Shown: positions 22,701 through 34,599, counted from the stretch's first letter. The stretch: 64,000 bases of DNA from Quercus robur (GCF_932294415.1 NC_065541.1:56832290-56896289), one strand, 5' to 3'. Numbers and translations: made by a program. The notes: generated by a model not told the origin, from the sequence alone.

Positions 22701-22806
22701 AAAAATAAATAAGAAAAATAATAATTATGTGGCTAATGATGTGGTGATGAGGTGGCGCAACAAGAACTCAGCAGCAATAAATGCTACGCTTCAGCTTTTA
22801 GATGTA

Positions 22807-22835
22807 CTAATCGCTAACCCGTGCGATGCATGGGA
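22807..22835 (-). mobile_element. Helitron-like 3' terminus (minus strand)
   Basis: The minus strand reads TCCCATGCATCGCACGGGTTA then GCGATTAG followed by T. This is the hairpin-plus-CTRR design of Helitron 3' ends, with CTAG changed to TTAG. It closely matches the end at 30090-30117. The element body would run to the right, but its 5' end was not found. Confidence 0.5.
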
Positions 22836-23675
22836 TAATTAAATAAAATTATAATTAACCAACCTCACGTTAAAAAATAAATAAATAAAAAGCTAAAAGA
22901 ATTAATGAGAGACTGATTTGCCCACCAAGAATTTTAAAGAAAAAAAGATTGAGAGAGAAAAGAATGTGTAATGTTGGAAACTAAAGCAACATTAAAGACA
23001 ACGGGGAAACTATTTGCAAAAAGGATTGTAACATTTGTATGTTTACTTGGCTCAAGGCCAAAATTCAAATTCAATTTTGCCAAAAAAAAAAAAAAAAAAC
23101 ATACAACAGCCTCACTACACAAATCCACCTTTTGCTATAATTTATTTTACAAATCATACACTATCAATAATTCAATAAACACTATTGCTAAATCTGCTAT
23201 TTACTGAAACAAACTTGATGTAAAACCAAACATTGGGCTTTCAAGGGGTTCAACAAATACATTTTTAGCATTTTGAAAAGATGATTGACGATAGCTTTTG
23301 AAACTTGAACATTTGTTTTTATAAAGAATATGCACAAATTGTGAATAGTTTCATGTATATAGCTAATTTAAAAAGAAAAAAAAAAGTGTGAATAATCAAA
23401 TTATTATTAAGTAATTTTTTGTATTTATCTCAAAAGTCATAGCCTTGTATAAATACATTAACTATTTTATATATACATATATATTATCGCCTATTATATA
23501 CTATATTAGATTATATATAACATTCTTTCTCTCAACAACACGGTAAAACTTTAAAAAAAAAAAAAAAAAAAAACACGATAAAACTTTAAACTTTTTTTTT
23601 GATACCAGACAGAGCTTACAACACAAAATTTGGAGTTTGTCTTGCTATCATATTAGCAAGTTCCTTGCATTCAAT
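22836..23675. other. Gene-free AT-rich DNA
   Basis: No gene. Poly-A runs lie near 23082-23098 and 23552-23572, and TATATA words near 23469-23485. The open frames here are low-complexity. Confidence 0.5.
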
Positions 23676-23819
23676 TAGTGGTGTTTGGTAGAAGAGTTTG
23701 GGTAATGTTGTTTGGGTGTTTTTAATATACGTATAGGTGAAAAAATGTGTAAAATTATGTGTAATGTTGTTTAAAATACTCAAAAGTGTGTTTGAACTTA
23801 CCTACCAAACACCCCCTAG
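23676..23819. mobile_element. Short MITE
   Basis: About 144 bp with imperfect inverted ends, GGTGTTTGGTAGAAGAG at the left and CTTACCTACCAAACACC at the right. The interior word AAAAATGTGT...GTGTAATGTTGTTTAAAA is shared with the MITE at 47135-47275, so the two are related. Confidence 0.7.
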
Positions 23820-24635
23820 TATGAAGTTTTCAAAAAAAACATGGTAAGACTTTAAACTTGACAGCCACAAGTTTTATTTTTATTTTTTTAATGAAATCAA
23901 TAGATAGCCAAACGTTTAGAAGTTAAGGAACTTAAATTGTTGAAGTAGAGCAATAAGTTTATATAGCACACGGTTTCTCAAATGTCAAAAGAAAGAAAAC
24001 AAAAGCAGTAAACCACTTAATAGTAACTAAACAAAGCGCGCGAGAGATATATACCAATGGTGCTGGCTTGGACTGGAGCTGGAGTTGAGAGGACGACATG
24101 TGGTGAGCAACTAGCGGTGCGAGTGCACAGCACAAACACAATAATATTGTTTAATTTGTTTGTTTGCTTTTTTATTTTTTAAATAATGATCTAGGATGAT
24201 TTAGAATGTATTATCTGGGGTTTTTTGTATGTTAGTATTTAGATTTAGAGGGCCATGGATTGAAGGATTACCAAATATATTGGGGTTTTTCTAAAACTAT
24301 CGGGTTGAAGTTAAACAGAGAGAGTGGCAAGATACAAACTTGATGGCTATGGTGGCTGTTAGTGACGGCAACGAACAACGGTGGCTATGTCATGGGTGGG
24401 AAAGAGAGAAGAAAATTGGGGAGGGTGTTTGGGGTTTTCAATATTTTTCTGGAAGAGATTTGTTTTCGTGTTTGATAGAAAACCTATAGGCCATAGTCGG
24501 GTTTGTCAAAGGTTTCGTGTAGTATTTACTATTTAGTTTAAAAAATTAAAAAAAAATTATAAATTAAAATAATGATGTGGAAAATTGTAGGAATTTCAGA
24601 GGTTTTGGTTATATATATATATATATATATATAGA
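23820..24635. other. Gene-free DNA ending in a TA repeat
   Basis: No gene. A (TA)n stretch at 24609-24632 directly precedes the Helitron-like terminus. Confidence 0.5.
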
Positions 24636-24664
24636 CTAGCAACAAACTTATGCGATGCACGGGA
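24636..24664 (-). mobile_element. Helitron-like 3' terminus (minus strand), degenerate hairpin
   Basis: The minus strand reads TTTCCCGTGCATCGCATAAG, then GTTTGTTGCTAG followed by T. The CTAG end is intact, but the right arm of the hairpin has decayed. The element would extend to the right, over repeat copy 2; its 5' end is not identified. Confidence 0.5.
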
Positions 24665-24684
24665 AAATTATTATAAATTAAATC

Positions 24685-25332
24685 TAAAAACAGTAATAAA
24701 TGCTACGCTTTAACTCATAGATATATTAAAATGGTAGATCAATCAGTCAAAAAACTAAAAATAAAAAGTTAGGAGAGTTATTAATGTGGCACGACTTAAT
24801 GATAGTAATGCTTAAGTTAATGAAGTAATGGGTCTATAATGAGAGGGGTAAGTAACTACTTTCATATTATAAAGATTTCCACAAGTAGTTAAAGATTTAT
24901 ATGATGGGAATAATGTATTTTCATACATTATGCTTGGGCCTTTTGTGCTCGATCATAAGCTAAAGGCAATCTCCTTAAGTCATTTCTTGGTTGGGCTCTT
25001 AACTTGGTCTATCCATCTTATTTGGTGACGTGACATCTATGTGCCTTCTCTATTTATGGTATATTATTATTCTACAAATCTATCATAAATCTTCTCCTTT
25101 CTCTTATTGAAACCCAAAGTGGAAGAGAAAATATTGCTAAAAGGCTTTACCTTACTAATAACAACTCAACCCTTCCACCAGTTCCTTATCTTATGAATTA
25201 ATATCTTGATTAAACTAAAGAATTGTATTTCTCAAAGTCCATTTAGGTTAATTAATTGAAAACGTATGTTTTGAAAACATGACTTTTAAAATGAAATTGA
25301 GCATTTGGTAAAAATTAGGGATGACAAAATGC
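24685..25332. repeat. Dispersed repeat, copy 2 (without SINE)
   Basis: Colinear with 6911-7754. It lacks the SINE and so shows the empty target site near 24870. It starts about 20 bp inside the Helitron-like terminus and ends just before a family-1 MITE. No protein is encoded. Confidence 0.8.
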
Positions 25333-25349
25333 CTTGACATGCCCTACTT

Positions 25350-25553
25350 AGGGTCTATTTGGGATCTACTTATTTTGTTGAAACTGAAAATTTTTTACTG
25401 AAAATACTGTAGATAAAAGTAAAAGTTAGTTGAAATAGTATATTGGGACTCATGAATAATACTAAAAAGTGCAGTGGAGCCCATGAATAGTAACAAAAAT
25501 AAGCTAAATAGTAAAATAAGTTGAAAATAATAATTTTTGCCAAACACGCACTT
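25350..25553. mobile_element. MITE, family 1 copy B
   Basis: Second copy of the 6554-6755 MITE, with matching inverted ends (TCTATTTGGGATCTACTTATT at the left, GCCAAACACGCAC at the right) and matching interior. The two copies differ by many substitutions, so they are not recent sisters. Confidence 0.7.
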
Positions 25554-25735
25554 ACTCTACCACACAGAAGTGTGTATATAGAATTTAACCTCTTTTTTTT
25601 TTTTTTTACATATCATATTTATGATAATTTTATATATATATATATATATATAAATTTCCTATTAACATTTCCAAAACAAGTCTCTATTTTTATTGTTACT
25701 CCACAAAACAAAACAACTCTCTCTGTACTCTCAAT

Positions 25736-26140
25736 CCCCCAATTAGGAATCCCTATCGGTATATAGATAAGAATTGTTGTGATATTGCATTTAGTTAGTT
25801 GGTTAGTTAGTTATAATTCCAAACATGTTAACAACATTTAACATAGGTTGAAATTATTAATACACATGAGAAATAATATGACCATTAGGATAAGCCATGT
25901 GGACCAATAGAATAGTTTTATGGTTCTATAAATACCTACTTGTAATCACATTTCCATCACTAAAGAATAAACCAATTTTTTAGTGCATTAGTGCATCTTT
26001 ATCTCTTTTAATCTCTCTCTTTCTCTATGGAGAGTGACTACCTCGAATTAAATCAATTTTCCTACAATTCTCATCAATTTCCCTACAATTCATACTCATC
26101 CCCATTAGGAATCTCTAGGTTCCTAACACCCCCTTTCATT
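25736..26140. repeat. Possible short LTR-like segment
   Basis: The segment holds a promoter-like TCTATAAATACC (near 25925), a CT-rich part and an end GGTTCCTAACA, all seen in short plant LTRs. CCCCAATTAGGAATCCCTA at its left and CCCCATTAGGAATCTCTAG at its right form an imperfect direct repeat. A matching TG start with target duplication was not found, so this could also be an ordinary promoter relic. Confidence 0.3.
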
Positions 26141-26554
26141 TCTCTCACTCATCTCTGTCATTAGTACCATAGCCACTATATTAAGGATGAAAAAAAAAAA
26201 AAAAAGTCTTTCAACCCAATCTACCATGCTTTGTTGTCATCAATAGATAAAATACGTGAAAGTGTATTATTGAGGTGCAAAAAAAGTAATTTTGCTTAAA
26301 AACCAAGCAATTTGTTTTTCCCCAAAGCACCTTATGAACAGCAATTTCAAAACTTTCTTTGCCTTATTTTAAAACATGCATTTTTTTTCTTAAAAATACA
26401 AAGTTCTACGCTAATTTGTGTGCGCTACTAATTAAAATTGCATGTTTTCCTTTAAAAATCCCAAATGGATAAGAAACTATTATGATCAGACCCAAGTAGA
26501 TATTCAAAACTACCTGCCCTCCTTATTATTTTTTTATTAATAAATGACCAAATT
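26141..26554. other. Gene-free AT-rich DNA
   Basis: No gene or clear repeat; a short poly-A run lies at about 26190-26204. Confidence 0.5.
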
Positions 26555-26702
26555 TTCTCTTAATTTATAAAATGTTTATTTCCTTATAATTGTTGACTTT
26601 GCGGCACCTATGTGAATTGAATTGATGTTTCTCTTAATTTATAAAATGTTTATTTCCTTATAATTGTTGACTTTGCGGCACCTATGTGAATTGAATTGAT
26701 GT
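26555..26702. repeat. 74-bp tandem duplication
   Basis: Two essentially identical units, TTCTCTTAATTTATAAAATG ... TGTGAATTGAATTGATG, with a 74-bp period. They lie immediately left of the candidate Helitron. Near identity suggests a recent duplication. Confidence 0.9.
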
Positions 26703-26989
26703 GTAAATAATATCAATCTCACTATTGCTATGCTTAATAAATATTCTTTTCATTTAAAATTTAACTAAATCAATAGTTGAAATTAACTTGATTTAAAAAT
26801 TTTACACTTTTCTTGTTAATCTTTTAACTTGTGCACCAATAACGACACCTTTTATTATCTATATAACATATATATATATATATATATATAAAACCAAACC
26901 TTTGAAACTCCCACAATTTTCCACATCAGCATTTATTTATTTATTTATTTTTCTATTTTTTAAATTTCGATTTTTTTCCCCAATCTTTT

Positions 26990-27196
26990 ATGCGACTCGC
27001 TCTCTCCAACCTATACGCATTGACGCATTCTTAAAACCCAAAACCCTAACCTTTGAGCTCTCTCTCTCTCTCCGCTTTGTCTCTTTATTCCTCAAACCTC
27101 TCCCTTACAAGCCATCCCCAATCGCTCATTTGCTTTGTTTAAAGCTTTATCTTAGCTTGCTTTGCTCGCTCTTCGCCGATTTCGGCGTATTTTCAG
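26990..27196 (+). other. 5'UTR-exon-like segment with splice donor
   Basis: A CT-rich stretch (AACCCTAACCTTTGAGC, then CTCTCTCTCTCTCC) ends in TTTTCAG followed by GTAATC, after which T-rich intron-like sequence begins. This looks like the leader exon and first intron of a plant housekeeping gene. The open frame across it (26902-27249) is incidental. It may be a captured leader exon, or the leader of the same gene as the syntaxin exon downstream. Confidence 0.35.
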
Positions 27197-29634
27197 GTAA
27201 TCTATACGATTTCACATCAGATCTAAAATTTTATGGTTTTTTTTATTAAAAAATATACAAATTGCATCAAATGGTTGAATTAGAACTTTGTTTCAGAAAA
27301 TTAGGGTTCGTTTTCTTCTTCTTCTTCTTCTTTTTGAGATTTTCGATCAAAATTGCATAAAGTTGATTTTTTTTCTTTATCAAACCTAGGGTTTGATTCG
27401 ATTAATTAGCAATCGATTAATGCTGAGTACTTCGACTTTTGTGTGTGTGTGTGTGTTCAAATTTGTAAAACTATTTGTTGATTTGAGTAAAATCTCTATG
27501 GATTTTCAGTGGACTAGAAATTTAAATTGGGTTTTGTAAATTTTGTTTGGTTACTATTCAGCTTGATTCTGATTTGATAATTTTTTTTGTTGTTGGATTT
27601 TTTCGATGAACCGTTTGGTCTTCACTACTCATTTGATCTGTTGAATTGATTTTGCTTTTGAGTCCGTTTGATCTGTATGTATATTTGTGTTATGTTTGTG
27701 TGTATATGTGTACATACTATGTATGTATTTAAGCTTAGCTGAAATTAATGCTATGTGTTTCATATTGTTCTGTCAGTTTTGTATTCTGTGACTATGTTTC
27801 TGTGTTTGTGTGGTTGGCTTCAATGTTTTGCTTAATGAAATGATTTGGGACATGATATTTTCTGAACTCTATTTTTAGTTTTTAACTGCCTTGATTTAAA
27901 GCTTTGAGAACTTCTGATTTGTTCACTTGATTGTGGTTTACTTTTATGCCAAAATGAGTTGTGCTTAGAAAAGATGTATTTTCTTTTGGGGAAAACAAAG
28001 ATTCTAATGTAAAGTTCACATTGTTTGTAAATCTCTGTAAGCTGAAATTTTTATTTTAGTCTACCACCAAGAGTATTTTAGTTTTTTTTTTTGGATTGAT
28101 TGTCTTTGATTTAAGTATTTGGGTTATTGGTTTTGATTAAGGTTGAATGATGAAGAAAAATGAAAAGAATTGTACAATTGAAGACACCTACAACCCTACA
28201 TAGAGATGAAGCAAAGAATGAGTTTTTCAGTATTGGTTTCTTTTGGATTGTATGTAGCAGTTGAAATTTCAGATACAATAGGTTTGGATAGATTGGTGGT
28301 TGATTAGATTTTAAATTTCGTGTTGTTGATGAATTTGGGATGCCCAGATTTATTTTTAATTTTTATGGATGACCAAGTTTGTGATTTTTTTGGTATAAAT
28401 AGTTATGTGGTTTGGTATTTGCTGTTTCATATTTTGCAGCAAAGTGAAAAGAAGTCGAGTTAATGCTTCTATGTCACATAAGGTTTTGAACATTGGAAGT
28501 TTTAATTTTGTTGTTTGTTGCCTTTTCATAATTTATTATACATTAGTATTGCATAAATTGTACAAGCATAAATTGTTTTATTTTTTTTGTTTGTAATCTT
28601 TACATCTATGAAGTCAGCTTGCAATTACAATTAAGGCTTGGTTGATTTGTTGAGTTACTAATGGTTGCTCTATTATTTTAGGTGTTGAATTTTTTTTATG
28701 CATGTTAAGGTTGTTCCATTTTGTTAGAAATTACCAGCCAAGAGGCTTTAGGCTTTGCTTGAGGACTTGTGTTTTTATACCATAAAATTGTTTATTTCCC
28801 TGCCTTTTGTATTGATAAGTAACAATTGTTTAATAAATGTGTGGCCTTTCAAAAAGCCACACATTGCGTTATCTCACTCTCTCTTGCTTTTATTTATTTA
28901 TTTATATTTTATATTTATTTAGAATTTGATAGTTATACTCTCGCATTATTTTAAGTCAACTTCATGGTTTGTGTCTTGGTTTTAGTTGTCATAGGAATTG
29001 CCAACACACTGAAACACCACCCGTGCTCTCATCCTACATTAAAACAAAAAAATGCTATTGACTGTTAACTAACCAAGCATGGCAGGTGTCCAAGAAAATA
29101 ATATAGTAACATTATCCCATTGCTTTCAATTTATTTCTCCTTCCCCCAATCCCACACAAGTACTTTGACATATGTTATCAAACAAGTCCACACATTCCAC
29201 CACAATGACTCACTAAATGCATTGTATGTAATTGTGGTAGATTTGGTTTTGAATTAGAATTGGTTTTTATAGCAGTTGAAACCCTAATTTGGGTCCCTTT
29301 CCTATATACAACCCTCTATATACATCCACTGGTAAGGTTTTTGTTTTTCCTTTTTAAAAATTGGATTTTAAATATGACTTAGGTTTTGATATTGTGGTGG
29401 ATTGGTTTTGATTTAGGAAATTGGGTTAGTCTATGGTCAACATAAAAGGGGTTGCCTAAGAGATCATTTGGGAAGAACATGCACTTGGCATTAATTTGTA
29501 AAGTGTTTATTTATTTATTTATTTATTTTTATGTGGGTTTGTGGACTACTATCAGTGAGTATTAACCTCTTATATTATATATGTATACATGTTATTTTCA
29601 GATCTTTAGAAAGTAATATTAAGAGAAATACCAT

Positions 29635-29880
29635 ATGAATACAGGTGAGAGTGAGACATTTTTGCAAAAAGCCATTCAAGAGCAAGGTCGAGGTAGGGTG
29701 TTGGACACGATACAAGAGATTCAAGAGAGACATGATGCTGTGAAAGATATAGAGAAAAATCTCAAAGAGTTACACCAAGTGTTCTTGGACATGGTCGTGT
29801 TGGTCCAAGCTCAAGGCAAGCAATTGGACAACATTGGGACCCACGTGAACAAGGCTTTAGTTTTCAACATTATTTTGTAA
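29635..29880 (+). pseudogene. Syntaxin (SYP1-type Qa-SNARE) exon fragment
   Basis: The open frame 29635-29880 reads [37 protein letters not shown] and [19 protein letters not shown], the conserved linker and SNARE motif of plant plasma-membrane syntaxins. The zero-layer glutamine is residue 60 (QAQG). An intact acceptor (AATACAG, then GTGAGAGTG) lies at the start, so the fragment keeps its original exon edge. After GTHVNKA the expected sequence is lost; a stop comes after eight more codons and the C-terminal membrane anchor is absent. No N-terminal Habc domain is visible upstream. A working syntaxin would drive membrane fusion during secretion; this piece cannot. It lies about 240 bp from the Helitron-like 3' end, which suggests capture. 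Confidence 0.8.
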
Positions 29881-30117
29881 AAAATAAAAATTTCCTTTCT
29901 TTCTTTTTCAATGTCTCTCCCCCCCCCCCCCCCCCCTCTTTCCTTTTTAGCTTTTTCTTGGTGGGCAAATCAGCCTTTCCCTGATTCTCTTAGCTTTTTC
30001 TTTTAATGTGAGGTTGATTAACTAAATATTTATTTAACTAGTTTTTTCTTTTAATCTAAGGTAGATTAATTAAATATTTATTTAACTATCCCATGCATCG
30101 CACGGTTTAGCGACTAG

Positions 30118-31495
30118 TAATTTAAATAAAGATGAAAATGAAAGCAATTTTAATAGCAATAATTGAGGAATCAAATTAAACATTATCTTATTCAAAATAA
30201 ATAAATAAACATTAGCTAATAATTAAAGAACTAAAGACTAAATTAAAGCACATTTGGTATGTTGTAATAAATCTTGCAATGAAATGGTTATTCATGTGTA
30301 ATAACTACTAAATTATTTGGTTGCAATAATATTATAATGAATAATTATTCCTTAAATTGAGAAATAACTCTTCCTTTCTTTTCTTTTCTTTTCTTTTTTT
30401 AATTCAATAGTTACAACATGAAATGAGAGATTTGAACTCTATATGTTACTTATGGATTATATCAAGAGATACTAACAAGTTGAGTTATAAGGCTCTTGCT
30501 AACTATTCCTTTTGTAAGATTGAAATCAGATGCAATAAGATATTTCACCTGATGCAATAGCTCTTAATGAATGATATTGAGAGTTGAAAAAAACAATATT
30601 TTTCAATGTCATCCATTGAATAAATGAAGTGAGAAAAAGCAAAAGAATGAAAATTAAAAAGTAAAAGTGGTTAAAAAAAAAAATTGTGAGCAGGGAGGGG
30701 GTAAATGCACCAAGTGCAATGCTCTAGGTACCCAATCCTAATCTCATTTCTTAAATTGATGTAATAGTTATTCCTTAATATATGTAATATCTTTTTAAAT
30801 TAATAATTTAAAATATTTTTAAGAAATATAAACTTTTCATATGCATTATTTTTCGCAAACTTTCCATACATAATAACCAAACTTAAAAATATGAATGATT
30901 ATTTCATTACAAAATCTTTAATTATTAGTAATAAATATTAATATTCCTAACATAATCTCTATTTAGTAATATAAAACATGCCCTTAAAATTTGAGGTAAT
31001 TTTGATTCTTTTTCTTCTAAAATTTTAAAAACTGAATTCATACCCCTAACATTTGGTATTGTTTGCATTTAAGTCTTGTTGTCAATGCATCATGATGAAG
31101 AATCCATTAAGTGCTAACTAAGCTCAAAAATGATGTTTTTCATTAAAAAGTATGTTGTTTTGAACCCTATTAAAGGGTTGATAGATATTATTTTGAAAAT
31201 TTTGTAATTTATATCTTTAAAATTTTGGGTAATTTTTTGTCATTTACTTATTAAATTTTTAGATTTATAAAACTGCATCGTTTCAAATTGAGATGACACT
31301 TGATGGACACCTCATTACAACACATGGATGGAAGGGCTTAAAACCAAATCATGCGTAATTTGAAGGGACAAAATTAAAATTTTCCAAATTTTAAGAGTGT
31401 ATATTGTAATTTAATTTAATTTTCAAAAGATAGATTGCAATTTAAACTGTTTTTATCTTTATCCTTTTGAAAAGGAACCTTGAAATTGTCTTTAT
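30118..31495. other. AT-rich DNA upstream of the BORCS8-like gene
   Basis: No gene. GCAATGAAATGGTTATTCAT near 30278 and ATGAATGATTATTTCATTAC near 30891 are weakly inverted, so a degenerate MITE may lie between them. A TTTTC repeat lies at about 30372-30396. The promoter of the next gene must lie in this stretch, but I could not mark it. Confidence 0.4.
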
Positions 31496-34400
31496 ATGAC
31501 GGTAGTTGAGCTTGATGTAATTGCTTGTCAGAAAGACACAGGGACACAGAAATTTGGATATATACGAGAAAGAACAACGAAGCTTCTCCAAATTGCAAGC
31601 CTGCTTGGCCTTCGGGAAAGCTCAAGAAAAAGTGTCATAGACGATCAAATACTTGACGATTCTTCTGCAGTGCCTTCTAGGGTTTCCTGTAAGTCAATAT
31701 TTCCCTCTCTTTCGCATTGCCGTTCAAAAAAAAAAAATTTTTTTTTGCTCTAAAATGTCTCGGCTTTTAGATGAATCAACCAAAAAAAAGAATTTTGAGA
31801 ACTGAGTTTTTAGTATTATGTGAAATCTTCATGTGGGTATTGATTTAAATGCATAATCTTAATGGTTAGAGTTATAGGCGGTTTTGTCTTTTTATTTTAA
31901 TGGAAAATGCTTCAAGCAAAAGATTTTGTTATGTTGAACTTTTTAACTTATAAGCATAGTATATTTTCCTTGAATGTTTTGGCAATATATTTTTTGAGAT
32001 GAGTGGAGTATTTGTAGGAAAGAGATGCGCTCAAGCTGTTTGATGTTTGAAGGGTAAGAAGATTGGCATGGTAGATGACCACATTGGATCAAATTGTTGA
32101 CACTATTGATATTTGAGAATTTCCGGTCTTTAATTTGTGTTGATGGTTGTGGGAAACACAAATTTAAACGATTAATTCAAAAGAAAAAGAAAAGGAAAAT
32201 TTGTAAGGATTGAATTAAGGTATAGTTCCTTAGGTGTTGTACCTTAGGTTCTCCAATTGAATTCAATGTGTGGTTGCACAGAACTAGACCTTTCTTCTTC
32301 TTCTTTTGTTGGTAAGTTACACAAGGTGAGTCTTAAACCCACAACCCCATTCTCCACCTTGTTCTTACAAGAGGAGGAAATGCCATGTTAGCTAGATCAT
32401 TGGTGGGATTCAAAACTATATCTACAATGCTAAGATCTAAAATGTGTATGAGAGGGGAAAAAAGGGTCTTCCTAGTCTAGCTGCATGTCTTGTTCTTATT
32501 AGGAGGTCTTTCATATTATGAGATTTTTATTTTTTGGAAATTTTCACACATAATAGTGGGGAAAAAAATTAATTTTCCTTAAATTGAATTGATGTGCCAC
32601 CCTTGAGCATAGGTTTATCATAATTTTAACAAGCATGCATTATATGTTTACAGTTCCAATCAACTTTGAAGCATTCAATGATTCCAAATCAGGACCTTTC
32701 TATAAACCAAATGCAAAGAAAATGAAGATGTTTCTACTTATCAGTTATCAAAAAGAAATAAAGACATTTTCCAAACTTGAAGTTCCAGCCTCAAATTCTC
32801 AATGGTGCCAAAACTAACTAAAAAGTGTTAAAGCATCTTTTTTGTTGGTAGTTAGTGCTAGCATGGCTACTTAGCAGTTAGCACCCATAAGATGGGACAT
32901 GTGACCCACTTAGTTTGATGAGGTTAATAGATGTGCAATATATTTCAGCCTACATAGTTGAAATGATCATGTATAAGCTTACACTCTTCTAGTGATCATG
33001 TATAGGCTTGCTCTCTTCCTGAAATTTCAATGTGAAAGTGGTAATATATGTGTATACAATGATCATATCTCTAGGCTATTAGATGGTGAATGAGCTCTAT
33101 ATGAAATAAGGCTACTTAAAACCTAGGGACAGGAGTGTAACGAGTCCCCATCCAAATTGGGGGCCATATTGTCATGCTACTCGGATTCATGATAATGCCT
33201 CTAAATAACACCAGTTAATGCTTCCAGATGCAGAATTGTTTCTTTAAAGTAAAACTCAAATGTTCAAACAAAGCCACATTTCTTCTTTATAATTTAAAGT
33301 TTGGATCAAGTATTTGTAGCCTACATTTGGTGAAACATGTAAGCACCCTGAAACAGTCACCTTTCATCATATTGGATATGATTACAAGTTCTTTGCAAGT
33401 AAATTTTATACTTGACATATTTATCAAAAAAATAAAATTTATGCTTTGCATGGGCTAATTAATTTTGTTGTAGACTTCATTGACTCCCTTTCTTGTTGAT
33501 CATAATTTTTCAATCTTGTAAATGTTTACAAGAGCTTTCTGTACATCCTGTGTACATGAGGTATCTCCTCTATTTTAATAAAGTTCTATTACTGATTAAT
33601 AATATATTATATAAAATTTTTCCCCTAATAATCAGTAAGATTGATAAAGCTACTAAATTAATATCAATTCTTATTGTTCTTTTCATTTCAATCTCTTGTT
33701 TTCTCTCCTTAAGATGCATTTGCTTTGTAATTTTTGACAAAGCAAGTGATGAACTGACATTTGCCTTTGAAAGGATGCATGGGTTCTCTACTGTTGATGG
33801 CTTCATGGAGATAACTGAATGCTTAGCAGACATGATTAAATATGTGGCAAATGAACCCTCAGTAGGGCTTTTCTATGTCCAGCATCATACTCAAAATGCA
33901 GTGCCCAATGTCATTTCTCTCAAGAATAATGTTGTGGAGAAGTCTCGAGAAACAACTTTGCACACTGAAGATTCAGAGGATTCTATAACCATGGTCAGGT
34001 CAATGAAAGAATGTGGATTCCCCATTGCTGATGAGATGATAAGAGACATCAAGAAATCTCTAGTGACCATGTCTACAAAACAACCAAGAAGAGGGTTAAT
34101 CCAGAACCCAACTTCAGGTTTTCAGATGGGAAGAGCTAGCTCTTGGGGACCAGCCACTTGGGGCCGTGGTGCAGTTTTTGACCAAGAGGAGAACAGAAGA
34201 AGAGGTAATTATTTGTCATCCGTACTTAAGTCAGCAAAACAAAAGGCCAGCAATTTCAAGTGGCCACAGCTTGATCCCAAAGAATCGACACAAACCAAGG
34301 ATGAGAAGCTACTTTTGTTCCCTACTCCATCAGTGTCAGTAACATCAGCTAGCACTAGCTCATCTTTGCCAGATGTGGAAGCAGATGAACTACCCTTGTC

Positions 34401-34599
34401 AAGTCAAATTGAAGATGATCCACTGCAAGAAGAAGAACAGAATGATGTCAGCTTACCGAGTAAAAATTTAGTATTAGTTTCAGAAAACTTTGATGATTTC
34501 AAAGCTGATAAAGAAGCCAAACTGGAGGAATGGTTGGGGGTGACTGACAACCTGCATAATCATAGAGACGCAAGTGATGCCGAAAGGGCTTTTACATGA
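31496..34599 (+). CDS. BORCS8/MEF2BNB-like protein (two exons)
   Basis: Two exons fit in phase: 31496-31688 (donor GTAAGT) and 33743-34599 (acceptor ACAAAG, stop TGA 34597-34599), giving 349 residues. The core lies at the start of exon 2: GFMEITECLADMIKYVANEP, SVGLFYVQHHTQ and a following helix rich in charged residues. VANEPSVGL with its flanking helices matches BORCS8 (MEF2BNB), a small subunit of the BORC complex, which in animals controls lysosome position; the plant role is not established. After about residue 185 the protein is a low-complexity, acidic and serine-rich tail without a domain I know (GRASSWGPATWGRG, then an acidic tail). The first exon starts at the only ATG available (TVVELDVIACQKDTG), but that start is doubtful: it may be a downstream part of an exon whose true start is further left. 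The intron (2.05 kb) holds a SINE-like segment. The gene is convergent with LDL1. Confidence 0.72.
32291..32396 (-). mobile_element. Decayed SINE in the BORCS8-like intron
   Basis: On the minus strand CTAGCTAACATGG resembles an A box and GTGGGTTTAAGACTC a B box, followed by TGTGTAACTTACCAAC. It parallels the SINE at 50905-51015 in order and spacing, so both belong to one family. Confidence 0.6.

Larger units (their letters stand above)
26858..30117 (+). mobile_element. Candidate Helitron carrying gene fragments
   Basis: The left end is A followed by TCTATATAACATATATATA, fitting the TC start of Helitrons inserted after an A. The right end has a GC-rich hairpin (CCCATGCATCGCACGG, 30090-30105) followed by GCGACTAG (ending 30117) and then T, fitting the CTRR end inserted before T. 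The 3' terminus closely resembles two minus-strand termini in this window (22807 and 24636). Inside are a 5'UTR-like segment with a splice donor, T-rich intron-like sequence, and a syntaxin exon. There is no Rep/helicase, so it would be non-autonomous. The 3' end is the stronger call; the 5' end is inferred from only a few bases. Confidence 0.5.

Noticed and set aside
26902..27249. 115-codon frame at the left part of the Helitron candidate
   Set aside because: It is Phe/Leu-rich low-complexity sequence over a CT-rich leader-like stretch, and a splice donor lies inside it.
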